Of a stretch of DNA of 64,000 nt, positions 9,801 through 18,028 are shown piece by piece (positions within the stretch are counted from its first letter, which is position 1; every line of letters starts with the position of its first letter). The notes beneath the pieces are model-generated. The model saw only the letters and a program-made list of their open reading frames with translations, did no database searches and was not told where the DNA came from. Position numbers and translations under genes: made by a program. The stretch covers positions 1 through 64,000 of the forward strand of contig CALMSX010000117.1 of the NCBI GenBank assembly GCA_937872515.1, read 5' to 3'. The stretch comes from an uncultured Bacteroidota bacterium (lineage in GTDB: Bacteria; Bacteroidota; Bacteroidia; Chitinophagales; Saprospiraceae).

Positions 9801-9860
9801 GGTTTGGGCCATGACCCACAAGGGAGACATTAGTAGAAAGAGGTAAAATGTTTTTTTCAT
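6816..9860 (-). CDS. susC-like: SusC/RagA family TonB-linked outer membrane transporter
   Basis: 1014 residues, the usual SusC length. In order: a signal peptide (1-18, ending WVMAQ), a carboxypeptidase-regulatory-like domain (about 20-100), the SusC-specific stretch QLDEVVVVGYTTQKRSEISGS, a plug domain (about 115-230, with LYIVDGVAVDG and SAIYGSRGANGVVLITTKKG), and then a long beta-barrel ending in an aromatic residue. It imports oligosaccharides across the outer membrane with TonB energy, working with the SusD lid encoded next. No extra N-terminal anti-sigma-binding domain is visible, so control by an ECF sigma/anti-sigma pair is unlikely. The divergent HTH sensor is the better candidate regulator. 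A perfect hairpin lies in the 104-base gap upstream. Confidence 0.96.
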   Translation of the reverse strand: MKKTFYLFLLMSPLWVMAQTITGVVRFADNTDAAIGVSVYIKGTDNGTITDLDGKYSLEVKSKADVLVFSYIGYTTVEEIVGDRTTIDVTLAENSSQLDEVVVVGYTTQKRSEISGSVASIKSKDLAERPILRVEQALQGKVAGVQVAQSSGSPGSPLTVRIRGIGTINNSDPLYIVDGVAVDGLDFLNPNDIENIDILKDAASSAIYGSRGANGVVLITTKKGSKEKQGTISYDFYYGVQRVARLIDLLNAREYATLQNEAYIAAGKTPLPEFNNPAALGEGTDWQEAIFETAPIMSHQITATGGGPKSTYTLSANYFTQDGIVGGPKANFQRATVRLNNTHETKSWLTLGSNLAFTWLKRNGLTENSQYNSPIIRALNMDPVTPVYKADGTFAYSTYADTDIANPVNGIYQTHNTWTSNRIVGNAYADIKLGKGLSFRSSASMDATFAIQRTFNPRFDLSNVPSVSEAPAAEKNRVNSVGVGNNQWRNWQWENFFTWQTAFADRHKLTLITGTSALANRFDGSGGGNTNLPSNDVKDAFISNTIDPIASQTAYQYAYESSLLSYFGKAYYGLDDKYLFSATLRADGSSRFGRNNRFGYFPSFSAGWKVTAEDFWQWPTISNLKVRASWGQNGNDRIGDYSFTTIVEKGQNYAFGPGEIITNGSVALTSPNPDLKWETSTQTDVGVDVELLEGRVNATVDYYRKKTSDMLYAAPIPLVAGTNAPIQNVATALNSGWEFSLTYRNSDHALQYNVGGNLSLVDSKVTGLGLGGQPVYSGYVQSANANAAITDVGYPIASFYGFVTEGIFQTQQEVESHARQNEGTAPGDIKFKDLDGNGIIDQNDRTIIGNPTPDFTYGFNAEMKYKNFELSLFAQGSQGNDIYNSTTRYDFTYVNRPSSVLERWTGPGTSNSQPRVNLNDPNQNARVSDRFVEDGSYLRLKTLQLSYYLPVTMLTKVRLSQVKVYVSAQNLITFTNYSGYDPEIGNINGSLEIGIDRGFYPSARTFMTGCSISF

Positions 9861-9878
9861 GTTGATAAGTTTAACCCG

Positions 9879-9915
9879 CCGGAAAAAACCGCTTCAATGT
9901 TACGGTTTTTTCCGG
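9879..9915 (-). terminator. Perfect 13-bp inverted repeat between the duplicated-domain gene and susC
   Basis: Arms ccggaaaaaaccg (9879-9891) and cggttttttccgg (9903-9915) are perfectly complementary, with an 11-base loop. On the minus strand the second arm carries a run of six T. It could act as a terminator or attenuator after the gene at 9965-12004, or as a processing hairpin protecting the susC messenger. The T run is inside the stem rather than after it, so termination is not certain. Confidence 0.55.
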
Positions 9916-9964
9916 TTAGGGCTTGGATAAAAGTAGTAACAAACACTACAATTCAGTCATTTTT

Positions 9965-12004
9965 TTAAAGTTTGATCCATTTTGCACTCTGACTGCGACC
10001 TTTTGCAGTGGCGGTAATCAGGTACATTCCTTTTTGCCATTGTGCACTTTCTTCCAGGGTGAGGTGGTATCCGCTCATCTTTTTGGAATAGATGATCTGG
10101 CCTAAACCATTGCTTACCCGTATGACTACTTCTTTACCATCTGCCACGTTGAGGCTGGCTTGATGGGATGGGTTGGCAGAGAGTGAAAACAAATCACCGG
10201 CAACCAACTCTTCACCTGTTGAAGAAATACAAGAGGTACTGTTGATACAGCCACCATAGCAGTTTTCTACAATGGTATCCGTGGTTACGGCATGTAAAAA
10301 TCTATCGTTAAAATTATTGGGGTTACCGCAGCTTAGGCCAGTGAGGTCTTCTTTGCAGCTAAAGTCACCACAAGGTCCATTGGCATAGGCATAGAAAGAA
10401 GAAAAACTTCTCTTGCGAGGCACCACTACTTCGTAATAATCGTTGACAGGCTTCATTTTGTACCTTCCACCGGGAATGTCAAAATTACCGCCACCGGCCA
10501 GCCAGACACCCTCTGGATTGGGGGTTACAGCACCCATACCCAAACGGAAAGAGATTTTCACTTCTTCACCACAGGCATAACAACTGTTGTAACAGAATTT
10601 TTCATTCTGATTGGGCTGTGAGACCAATAGTTTTCTATTGACAAAGGCTCCCGTTGGATCAGAAACGGTACATTCTTCGGTACCAATAAAAGCTTCCTGC
10701 TGCTGCCAGTTGTCTAAGGTTACTTTGTATTCATAAATTCCTACCGGTAGATCGATGCTGCCGATCCAAATGCCATCTGCATTTTCGTCTGTCAGGCCAT
10801 TGGCATCGCCAGCCCAGTTGTTGAAAGTACCACTGATATATACCTTGTCAAAATCACCTGAATAGTTATTCATATTGACTTCAAAGTTGACCGTACGGAT
10901 GGCAGGGCCGCTGCTTCCTTCTACACAAATGTCGTCAAAGTAAGATATGGTTTCTGTTCCTGTTCCGGCAGTACCAAAATCAAAAAACAGAACAATCCTG
11001 CTGTAGGTAAATCCTTTGGCTGGCTGATTGGGCGCCTCAATAGAAGGGAGGTTGACATCAAAAACCAGTTCTTCCCACTCATTGATTTTTGTGTTGGCAA
11101 CGGTGGTGATCCAGTTGGGGCCGCCATCGGCAGATCCTTCCAGTTTGAGCGCAAGGTTGCCAATGTGGTCCATGTGCACTTTGATTTTGATCTTGCCATT
11201 GTCGACCAGATTTACGGGAACTGTTGGATTGGGGTTAGAAAATGCTCCTGCCCATACCTCTGCTACTGCTGGTTTTACAAATTTGGATACTTTGGCGCTG
11301 GTGTTGATGCCGCTGGCATTGGGGTTGTCTATTACTTCATTGACACTGCCATCCAGCGGACTGCCAAAGTACTGGAAAACGGTGGAAAGGCTGTCTCCTT
11401 CAAAATCAAGAACTGGGTTGCAAACTGAGGCTCCTCCTGCATCGGTACGGATATCGTCAAAATACGACACTACTTCCGTTCCGGTTCCAGATGTTCCAAA
11501 ATCAAAGAACAACACTACTCTTGCGTAGTTGTGGCCGGAGGCCGGCTGATTGGGACCTTCGATAGATGGAATGTTGGCATCAAAGACCAGTTCTTCCCAC
11601 TCATTGACCTTGGTATTGGCTACTGTAGTAATCCAATTGGGACCCGCATCAGGAGAACCTTCTAATTTTAAAGAAAGGCTGCCAATGTGGTCCATCCATA
11701 CCTTGATGCGAATGGTGGAGGTAGAGGTAAGATCTACCAAAGCGGTAGGGTTAGGGTTGGAAAAGGCTCCCGCCCAAACTTCTGCAACGGCTGGTTTTAC
11801 AAATTTGGCAACCCTGGCACTGGCATTAATGCCCCCGGGAGCCGGATTGTCGATGATTTCATTAAGACTACCATCCAAAGGACTTCCAAAGTACTGGAAG
11901 GTAGTTGAGGTGGCCGGATCTTCAAAATCCAGAATGGTGGTTTGTGCATTGACCCCACTCAAAACGAGCAAGACCATACAAATGGTGTAAAATGTGGCTT
12001 TCAT
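9965..12004 (-). CDS. T9SS-exported protein with duplicated carbohydrate-binding-like domain
   Basis: 679 residues. A signal peptide (about 1-20) is followed by two nearly identical domains of about 170 residues (22-190 and 195-365), both with FQYFGSPLDGS, AVAEVWAGAFSNPNPT and VVLFFDFG or its IVLFFDFG variant. They are jelly-roll-like, of the kind found in carbohydrate-binding modules. Residues of about 370-480 resemble a CBM48/CBM20 fold (YISGTFNNWAGD, then GIYEYKVTLDN). A further beta domain follows, and the last 80 residues are a T9SS type A sorting tail ending KWIKL. It lies just upstream of susC on the same strand. The likely role is a cell-surface glucan-binding protein of this locus. 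No catalytic residues are recognisable. The two repeats are also alike at DNA level, so the duplication is recent or maintained. Confidence 0.85.
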   Translation of the reverse strand: MKATFYTICMVLLVLSGVNAQTTILDFEDPATSTTFQYFGSPLDGSLNEIIDNPAPGGINASARVAKFVKPAVAEVWAGAFSNPNPTALVDLTSTSTIRIKVWMDHIGSLSLKLEGSPDAGPNWITTVANTKVNEWEELVFDANIPSIEGPNQPASGHNYARVVLFFDFGTSGTGTEVVSYFDDIRTDAGGASVCNPVLDFEGDSLSTVFQYFGSPLDGSVNEVIDNPNASGINTSAKVSKFVKPAVAEVWAGAFSNPNPTVPVNLVDNGKIKIKVHMDHIGNLALKLEGSADGGPNWITTVANTKINEWEELVFDVNLPSIEAPNQPAKGFTYSRIVLFFDFGTAGTGTETISYFDDICVEGSSGPAIRTVNFEVNMNNYSGDFDKVYISGTFNNWAGDANGLTDENADGIWIGSIDLPVGIYEYKVTLDNWQQQEAFIGTEECTVSDPTGAFVNRKLLVSQPNQNEKFCYNSCYACGEEVKISFRLGMGAVTPNPEGVWLAGGGNFDIPGGRYKMKPVNDYYEVVVPRKRSFSSFYAYANGPCGDFSCKEDLTGLSCGNPNNFNDRFLHAVTTDTIVENCYGGCINSTSCISSTGEELVAGDLFSLSANPSHQASLNVADGKEVVIRVSNGLGQIIYSKKMSGYHLTLEESAQWQKGMYLITATAKGRSQSAKWIKL

Positions 12005-12109
12005 GTGAAATGGTTTAAAAATGTACGTTTGAATGAGGCGAAGATATCTTATCTTTATTCCGTACTTTTCTTTTTAACCACGTTTTCAATACCACAAGCT
12101 TAAAAAATA

Positions 12110-12131
12110 ACTACGGCAACACTACGGCAAC
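12110..12131. promoter_or_regulatory. Tandem 11-bp direct repeat in the divergent promoter region
   Basis: actacggcaac occurs twice, head to tail (12110-12120 and 12121-12131), ending six bases before the ATG of the regulator. It lies in the 133-base region shared by the regulator and the minus-strand glucan genes. An 11-bp period places both copies on the same face of the helix, as expected for a binding site. Its use as an operator is inference. Confidence 0.4.
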
Positions 12132-12137
12132 TAAAAA

Positions 12138-15086
12138 ATGAATATTGAAAATCAGATATTTAGAAAAATATTCGGTACTCAATCCAAAAAGAAGGTGTAC
12201 CACGTTGCCATTTTAACCCTTTTTTGCCTGCTTTTTATATTTCCTCTCTTTTTAAGCTCACAAACTGCTAACCAACCCTTCAATTTAGGTTCAAAATCCA
12301 TCTTTAATTTTCCTAAAACAGAATACCAGGGAGCTACCCAAAGTTGGGACATTTCAGAAGATGAAAGGGGCTATCTGTACTTTGCCAACAACGACGGCTT
12401 ACTGGAATTTGATGGCCAAAGTTGGTCGGTGTATAAGGTTGCCAATCAGACCATTGTGCGTTCTATTGCCTGCCAGAGGGGAGGCAGGATCTATGCAGGG
12501 GCGCAAAATGAACTGGGTTATTTCGAACCAGACGCCAGTGGTTGTCTGAAATACCAGTCCTTGCTTGCTTTTTTACCCAAAGACCTGCCCATTGAAGATG
12601 TTTGGGATATTGTCATCCGGGGAAAAGAAGTTTTTTTTCGCACCAACCGCTATGTTTTGGTATACGATGGGGATAAACAAATCAAAGCCATCTACAAGGG
12701 TCCAACTCTGTTTTTAGGCACCGCTTCCCAAAATCTGATCCTCCAGAAGTCCGATTTTTCACTTTGGCAGTGGGCCGGGGGAGATTGGCAATCACTCTCT
12801 CCTTCGTTCAATGTACCGGGCCTTGTCACCTCAGTTCTCCAAATGGAAGGAGATACCACTCTTTTTACGACCTTGAAAAGCGGCATTTATTACCATACAC
12901 CAACTGGAGGTGCCAGATGGGAGACACCTTATACCGCGATTCTGCAGCAAAAAAGGATTTATCACGCCTCTCTTACCCGAGACCATAAACTGGCCCTGGG
13001 TACTTCGCTGGATGGGGTGATCTTGCTTGATTCCAGGGGGCGATGGCATCATTCTTATCACAAACAGAATGGCCTTATTCACAACAATGTGCTGTGCACC
13101 TACATCGACAAGCAGGGCAATCTCTGGTTGGCACTCGACAATGGAATTGCAGCCATCCAACTTTCATCACCCTTTTCTACTATTATTCCCGACAAAGAAC
13201 TGGGCAGCACCGGCTATGCCATGGCCATCCACCAAAACAAGCTCTATCTCGGACAATCCGATGGCTTGTACACCTTGCCCTGGAAAGACCACTATCAAAT
13301 GCAGGAAGACGAAAAATTTACCAAGGTGGGACAAAGCGATGGCCAGGTGTGGGGGCTTAGCTCCATTGGATCCGACCTTTGGATGGGCCACCATGAAGGT
13401 TTATTTAACATACGAGAAAACAAGGTAAAAGTTTATGGAGCAGGACAGGGAGCCTGGACCGTAATCCAGCTGGATGCCAACCATGTATTGGAAGGAAGTT
13501 ATGATGGCTTATTTGTTTATCGGAAATCTGCCAATGAATGGCAGCTTTTACATAAAATTGATGGCTTGCAGGAATCTTGCAGGATTGAAGTAAAAGACGA
13601 AGAAAATAATATTTGGGTTTCGCATCCCTATAGAGGGGTGTATCGACTAAGTTTAGACAACAATACCTGGAAAAAAGTGAAGATTGATCACTTCACCTCC
13701 GCTAATGGCTTGCCCTCTGACCTTAATAATTACGTTTTCAACATCGCCGGAAAAGCGGTAGTAGGAACGGAAAGGGGCGTTTATCGATTTGACAAAAAAA
13801 GCAATCGGTTTGTACCTGCACTCGATTTTAATCAAAATTTGGGAGATCAAATCAGGGTTAAATATTTAAAAGAAGATGTTGAAGGCAACATTTGGTTTGC
13901 CGCCGGTGCTGAAGTGGGCTTGTTAAAAATCGATGATCTGGGCCTTGAAAAAAAAGCAAAAAAAATCATCTTTCCTGAATTGGAGCGAAAATTGGTTGGG
14001 GGCTTTGAAAACATCTATCCCTACGATCAGGACCATGTGTTTTTTGCCACAGAGACAGGATTTATGCATTATGGACCCGGTAATAATGCCGAAGTGGGGC
14101 TGACGCTGCACTTTTCAAAAATCATTGGAAAGGGGGATACCATGCTGGTTGGAAGCAGACACCCTGCTTTTGGTCCTGATCCAAATAAAGACCTTTCCTT
14201 TGCCTATGAATACAATGACCTTACATTTTACTTTTCTTCTACGGGCATCTCCCACAAAGACCTTATCGACTACAGATGTCTGCTGAAGGGCTATGATGAT
14301 GATTGGTCTGCCTGGTCAAGGGAGGGAAGAAAACAATATTCGCGATTACGACCCGGCAAATATACCCTGCAAGTACAGGCCCGCATCAGGGGTGACCGGC
14401 AGTTAAAAGAAATAAAATGCCAATTTACGATCTTACCTCCCTGGTACCTTTCGGGTTATGCCCTATTTCTTTATGTGTTGGCAGGATTGGGTGGATTGGT
14501 AGCATTAATGAGATACCAGTACCGCCGCTTTGAAAAAGAAAAACAAAAAATCCAGGACGAATACCGAGAAGAACAGGAAAAACAAGCCCTGCAGGTAGAG
14601 CAGGCCAAAGCCGCTCTGGTGCAGATGCAAAATGAAAAACTGGCCACCGACATCGCTTTCAAAAACCAGGAGTTGGCCTCTGCCACCATGCACCTTGTGC
14701 AGAAAGGGGAGGTGTTGCATACCATCAAACAGGCCCTCGACCAAATCCTTGAAAAGTCGCCCCGCCCTGAAGTGCGCAAAGAAATACAAGGTCTCATCAA
14801 CCTCATGAATTTCGACAACAAAATCGATGAAGACTGGGAACAATTTTCCCACCACTTCGATCAGGTCCACGTCAACTTTATGGAGCGCTTGCGCAAAAAA
14901 TATCCCCAGATCACGGCCAACGACGAAAAACTATGTGCCTACCTACGTCTCAACCTCAGCACCAAGGAAACCGCTCAAATGATGAACATTTCTGTCAGAG
15001 GGGTTGAAGCAAGCCGATATCGACTCCGCAAAAAACTGGGATTATCCAACGAAGAAAATCTGGTTGAATTTATGATGCGAGTATAA
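12138..15086 (+). CDS. Membrane-anchored transcriptional regulator: propeller, Y_Y_Y, coiled coil, LuxR-like HTH
   Basis: 982 residues. An N-terminal membrane/signal segment (about 20-42) is followed by two-component-regulator-type beta-propeller blades (about 60-660, with repeats such as NLWLALDNGIAAI and NIWFAAGAEVGLL) and a Y_Y_Y domain (about 680-767). A transmembrane helix follows at about 770-790, then a coiled coil at about 795-855, and a C-terminal LuxR-like helix-turn-helix (about 917-982, with LNLSTKETAQMMNISVRGVEASRYRLRKKLG in part). There is no histidine kinase or receiver, so a periplasmic signal must reach the DNA-binding end directly through the membrane. It is divergent from the SusC/GH16 operon and is very probably its regulator, sensing glucan fragments in the periplasm. 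That pairing rests on position only. Confidence 0.88.
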   Translation: MNIENQIFRKIFGTQSKKKVYHVAILTLFCLLFIFPLFLSSQTANQPFNLGSKSIFNFPKTEYQGATQSWDISEDERGYLYFANNDGLLEFDGQSWSVYKVANQTIVRSIACQRGGRIYAGAQNELGYFEPDASGCLKYQSLLAFLPKDLPIEDVWDIVIRGKEVFFRTNRYVLVYDGDKQIKAIYKGPTLFLGTASQNLILQKSDFSLWQWAGGDWQSLSPSFNVPGLVTSVLQMEGDTTLFTTLKSGIYYHTPTGGARWETPYTAILQQKRIYHASLTRDHKLALGTSLDGVILLDSRGRWHHSYHKQNGLIHNNVLCTYIDKQGNLWLALDNGIAAIQLSSPFSTIIPDKELGSTGYAMAIHQNKLYLGQSDGLYTLPWKDHYQMQEDEKFTKVGQSDGQVWGLSSIGSDLWMGHHEGLFNIRENKVKVYGAGQGAWTVIQLDANHVLEGSYDGLFVYRKSANEWQLLHKIDGLQESCRIEVKDEENNIWVSHPYRGVYRLSLDNNTWKKVKIDHFTSANGLPSDLNNYVFNIAGKAVVGTERGVYRFDKKSNRFVPALDFNQNLGDQIRVKYLKEDVEGNIWFAAGAEVGLLKIDDLGLEKKAKKIIFPELERKLVGGFENIYPYDQDHVFFATETGFMHYGPGNNAEVGLTLHFSKIIGKGDTMLVGSRHPAFGPDPNKDLSFAYEYNDLTFYFSSTGISHKDLIDYRCLLKGYDDDWSAWSREGRKQYSRLRPGKYTLQVQARIRGDRQLKEIKCQFTILPPWYLSGYALFLYVLAGLGGLVALMRYQYRRFEKEKQKIQDEYREEQEKQALQVEQAKAALVQMQNEKLATDIAFKNQELASATMHLVQKGEVLHTIKQALDQILEKSPRPEVRKEIQGLINLMNFDNKIDEDWEQFSHHFDQVHVNFMERLRKKYPQITANDEKLCAYLRLNLSTKETAQMMNISVRGVEASRYRLRKKLGLSNEENLVEFMMRV

Positions 15087-15104
15087 ACGAAGCAACCGGC
15101 AACT

Positions 15105-15290
15105 GCTTACGGCTTACCGCTTACGGCTGACCGTCTACCGCTTACCGTCTACCGCTCACCGCTGTCCGCATACGGCTTACCGCTTACGGCTGACCGTCTA
15201 CCGCTTACGGCTTACCGCTTACGGCTAACCGTCTACCGCTTACGGCTGTCCGCTTACCGCTGACCGTCTTCCGCTTACTGCTGTCCGGAA
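15105..15290. repeat. Degenerate short-period GC-rich tandem repeat (cttaccg/cttacgg)
   Basis: Starting 19 bases after the regulator's stop codon, units such as gcttaccgct, gcttacggct and gaccgtctac alternate for about 185 bases with a period near 10. No long unit is conserved exactly and no spacers are present. No ORF or RNA is recognisable. Confidence 0.8.
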
Positions 15291-15295
15291 ATTGA

Positions 15296-15482
15296 TATTT
15301 GTACTTGAAATTCGTAATTCTAAATTGAATCAACGTAATTCGTAATTCTCAATTCGTAATTGAATATCGTAATTCTCAATTTTTAATTCGTAATTGAATA
15401 CCGTAATTCTCAATTCGTAATTCGTAATTGAATATCGTAATTCTCAATTCGTAATTCGTAATTGAAATTCGTAATTAAAATC
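15296..15482. repeat. AT-rich repeat cluster (attcgtaatt family)
   Basis: About 185 bases built from attcgtaatt, ctcaattcgtaatt and gaatatcgtaattctc in irregular order. The same word family recurs at about 47455-47997. The cluster directly follows a GC-rich repeat in both places. It separates the regulator from the convergent exonuclease gene and holds no gene. Confidence 0.8.
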
Positions 15483-15508
15483 CGGTAACCGACTCCTCCA
15501 ACACCCCA

Positions 15509-16474
15509 TTACCCAGACACAGCGGCGGCATCATAGCCTTGAGATTGTAACCATTGAGCCAGGGCTTTATCGTAACCGTGCATGGTATATACTTTGTGTG
15601 CCCCGGTTTCTTTGATGGTTGCTAATATGCCATTCCAGTCTGCGTGATCAGAAAGTACAAAAGAGGCCCCTCCATGGCGATCGCGAAATTTTTTGAGGGC
15701 CATCCAGCCAGAAGCTTCTGCTTTTTGCCAGGGAGAAATCCTGCCGGCCCACGGACCCGTAGCAAGGCTGGAACTAATGATAAGGGCTCCGGACCATTCA
15801 TTTTCCTTCCACCTGGCGGGGATGGGTTGAACAGCAGGGAGAGCGTAACCAAGTTTTTGGATGATTTCATTGGTCTTTAAAATGGTAGAATGGGCGTAAA
15901 CCGGACCGATGGGCTCATTGGCCAACATGTGGATCAGGCGTTGGGCCTTGCCCAAAGAATAGGCACTGATGAGCGAAGGTTTTTGATTTTCCTTGTTTTC
16001 CTGCCACCAAAGTTTGATCTCTTGGGTGATGGTGTCCTGGGCCTGCCAGTTGTAGATGGGCAGCCCAAAGGTAGATTCGGTGATAAAACAGTGGCATTTC
16101 ACGGGTTCAAGAGCCTCGGTGAGCCCGTCTGCTTCTACTTTGTAGTCGCCACTGACTACCCAGATTTCGCCTTTGTACTCAATGCGAACCTGCGCGCTAC
16201 CCACAACATGGCCAGCGGGAAAAAATGTAAATTCTACACCATTTATTGAAAAAGATTGCCCGTAAGTGTAGGAGGTGGCCTGGATGTGTCGGCCCAACCT
16301 AAGTTTGATCAGGGGTAGACTGCCCTCCGGACAGATGTAACTTTTGTGGCCCGAGCGGGCATGGTCAGCGTGAGCATGAGTGATAATTGCCTTATTTACA
16401 GCGTTGTGTGGATCAATATAGACATCTGCAGGCGGACAATACATGCCTTTAGAAGTAAATTCAACCAATTGCAT
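15509..16474 (-). CDS. Ligase-associated DNA exonuclease, MBL/beta-CASP fold
   Basis: 321 residues. The metallo-beta-lactamase motif THAHADHARSGH lies at about 32-43, with further metal ligands in FFPAGHVVGSAQ, VVSGDYKVE and the late SDHADW. This combination matches the family of predicted exonucleases that usually sit beside an ATP-dependent DNA ligase and a Lhr-type helicase and are thought to act in DNA end processing. Neither partner is present here: the neighbours are a repeat cluster and a flippase gene. There is no signal peptide, so it is cytoplasmic. It starts at an ATG 33 bases from the divergent flippase start, so the two promoters share a very short region. The family is confident; the substrate is not known from sequence. 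Confidence 0.88.
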   Translation of the reverse strand: MQLVEFTSKGMYCPPADVYIDPHNAVNKAIITHAHADHARSGHKSYICPEGSLPLIKLRLGRHIQATSYTYGQSFSINGVEFTFFPAGHVVGSAQVRIEYKGEIWVVSGDYKVEADGLTEALEPVKCHCFITESTFGLPIYNWQAQDTITQEIKLWWQENKENQKPSLISAYSLGKAQRLIHMLANEPIGPVYAHSTILKTNEIIQKLGYALPAVQPIPARWKENEWSGALIISSSLATGPWAGRISPWQKAEASGWMALKKFRDRHGGASFVLSDHADWNGILATIKETGAHKVYTMHGYDKALAQWLQSQGYDAAAVSG

Positions 16475-16507
16475 AGTTATTTTTACTTTTGCCCTTCATA
16501 AAGACCC

Positions 16508-17944
16508 TTGAAAAAAGAGTTTGCATATAATATTTTTTTCCTCCTGATCATCAACTTGCTGATCAAGCCCTTCTATATTTTTGGTATTGAAACAAAGGTA
16601 CAAAACATCACGGGTCCAGAGGCCTATGGCTTGTATTTCAGCTTGTTTGGTCTTGTCTTTTTGCATCAGTTTATCAATGATCCCGGGGTGCAGAATTTTA
16701 ATACCATTTTTGTTGCCCAAAACAGAGAGCAGTTTGCCCATCATTTTCCACGCCTAATGGGCTTAAAGCTCTTTTTATTGGCCTTGTTGCTAGGCGTTTC
16801 TCTATTCTCAGCATGGATCATAGGCCATGACGGCATTGCCCTTGTTTACCTCATAGGCATAGCACTTACCCTTTGGCTGAGCACCTTATTTGTTTTATTC
16901 CGATCCATGTTATCAGGAATGGGAAGTTACAGGACCGATACGTGGCTCAGTGCCATGGACAGGCTTCTGTTGATCGTTGTGCTGGGAGGCATGCTACTGC
17001 TTGGCTATCAATTTACCATAGAAATTTTTATTTGGGTACAAGTGATTTGTTACACCCTGTGTGTGATCTGGGCTGGATATTATTTGATCCAACACGGGGC
17101 TCGTTTGAAGCCGGTTTTTGATTGGACCTACAGTCAAAAATTTGTTTTAAGCTGTCTGCCTTACGCCATCATCATCTTACTAACCGGCGTTGTAATGAGG
17201 GCTGATGGTGTATTGATTGAGAGGCTGCTGCCAGATGGTAAATACCAGGCCGGGGTCTACAGTGCAGGTTATCGCTTTTTAGATGCGGCCAATATGTTTG
17301 GATATATTTTTGGAGCCCTGCTCCTTCCGATGTTTAGCAGGCTTATGGCCGAAAAAGAAGATACCCAGGAAGTATTCAGTGTTGCTTACCGCATCTTATT
17401 TGTGATGAGTCTCATGATTGGAGGAGCCTTTTATTTTTATGCCGATGATGTCTTTGCCATATTTTATGGAGATGCTTATGCGGCGGGCATTCCCACCATG
17501 CGTTTGCTGATTCTGGCCGTCATTCCGGCAGCCATCACCAATGTTTTTGGGCCACTGATCCTGGCTTCCCGCAACATAAGGCAGTACAATCTTTTATATC
17601 TCTCTGCTGTGATTGTTTATGTTGGAGCCAATTTTATACTGATACCTCAGTATGGCAATATTGCAGCGGCAGGGGTAGCTGTTTTTACATGGACCTATAT
17701 CCTGGCGGGTATGATTTATATTTGTTCTTCCAATGGCTTGATCAAAAGTGATACTTCTATTTTAATCAAAAGCATTGCAGCAGGGCTTTCCATTTATGCC
17801 ATTTTTTGGGTGTTCGACATTTTATTTGCTTTCAACTGGCTGATTGAGCTGGCCTTAATCGGCATTGTCGTGGTCTTATTGCTCTACGTAAGCAAATACA
17901 TAGATCTGAAAGAAATTCTCCATGCTGCCAGGGGGAAAGAATAA
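16508..17944 (+). CDS. Oligosaccharide flippase (Wzx-like, MOP superfamily)
   Basis: 478 residues with 12-14 hydrophobic helices and no signal peptide. The pattern of paired helices with loop motifs such as ITGPEAYGLYFSLFGLV near the start and ASRNIRQYNLLYLSAVIVYVG near helix 10 fits polysaccharide biosynthesis/Wzx-like flippases, which move lipid-linked oligosaccharides across the inner membrane. The start is a TTG at 16508: an in-frame stop lies just upstream (16499-16501), and no ATG occurs before the first helix. No glycosyltransferase or polymerase genes lie beside it, so which glycan it moves is unknown. It is divergent from the exonuclease gene. Confidence 0.85.
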   Translation: MKKEFAYNIFFLLIINLLIKPFYIFGIETKVQNITGPEAYGLYFSLFGLVFLHQFINDPGVQNFNTIFVAQNREQFAHHFPRLMGLKLFLLALLLGVSLFSAWIIGHDGIALVYLIGIALTLWLSTLFVLFRSMLSGMGSYRTDTWLSAMDRLLLIVVLGGMLLLGYQFTIEIFIWVQVICYTLCVIWAGYYLIQHGARLKPVFDWTYSQKFVLSCLPYAIIILLTGVVMRADGVLIERLLPDGKYQAGVYSAGYRFLDAANMFGYIFGALLLPMFSRLMAEKEDTQEVFSVAYRILFVMSLMIGGAFYFYADDVFAIFYGDAYAAGIPTMRLLILAVIPAAITNVFGPLILASRNIRQYNLLYLSAVIVYVGANFILIPQYGNIAAAGVAVFTWTYILAGMIYICSSNGLIKSDTSILIKSIAAGLSIYAIFWVFDILFAFNWLIELALIGIVVVLLLYVSKYIDLKEILHAARGKE

Positions 17945-18028
17945 TCGCGGATATTAATGGGGACTTAAAAAAAACTAATCTCTTGTTGCTACGCAAGTAA
18001 GGATTAAATAACAACTAGATTGTATTTT

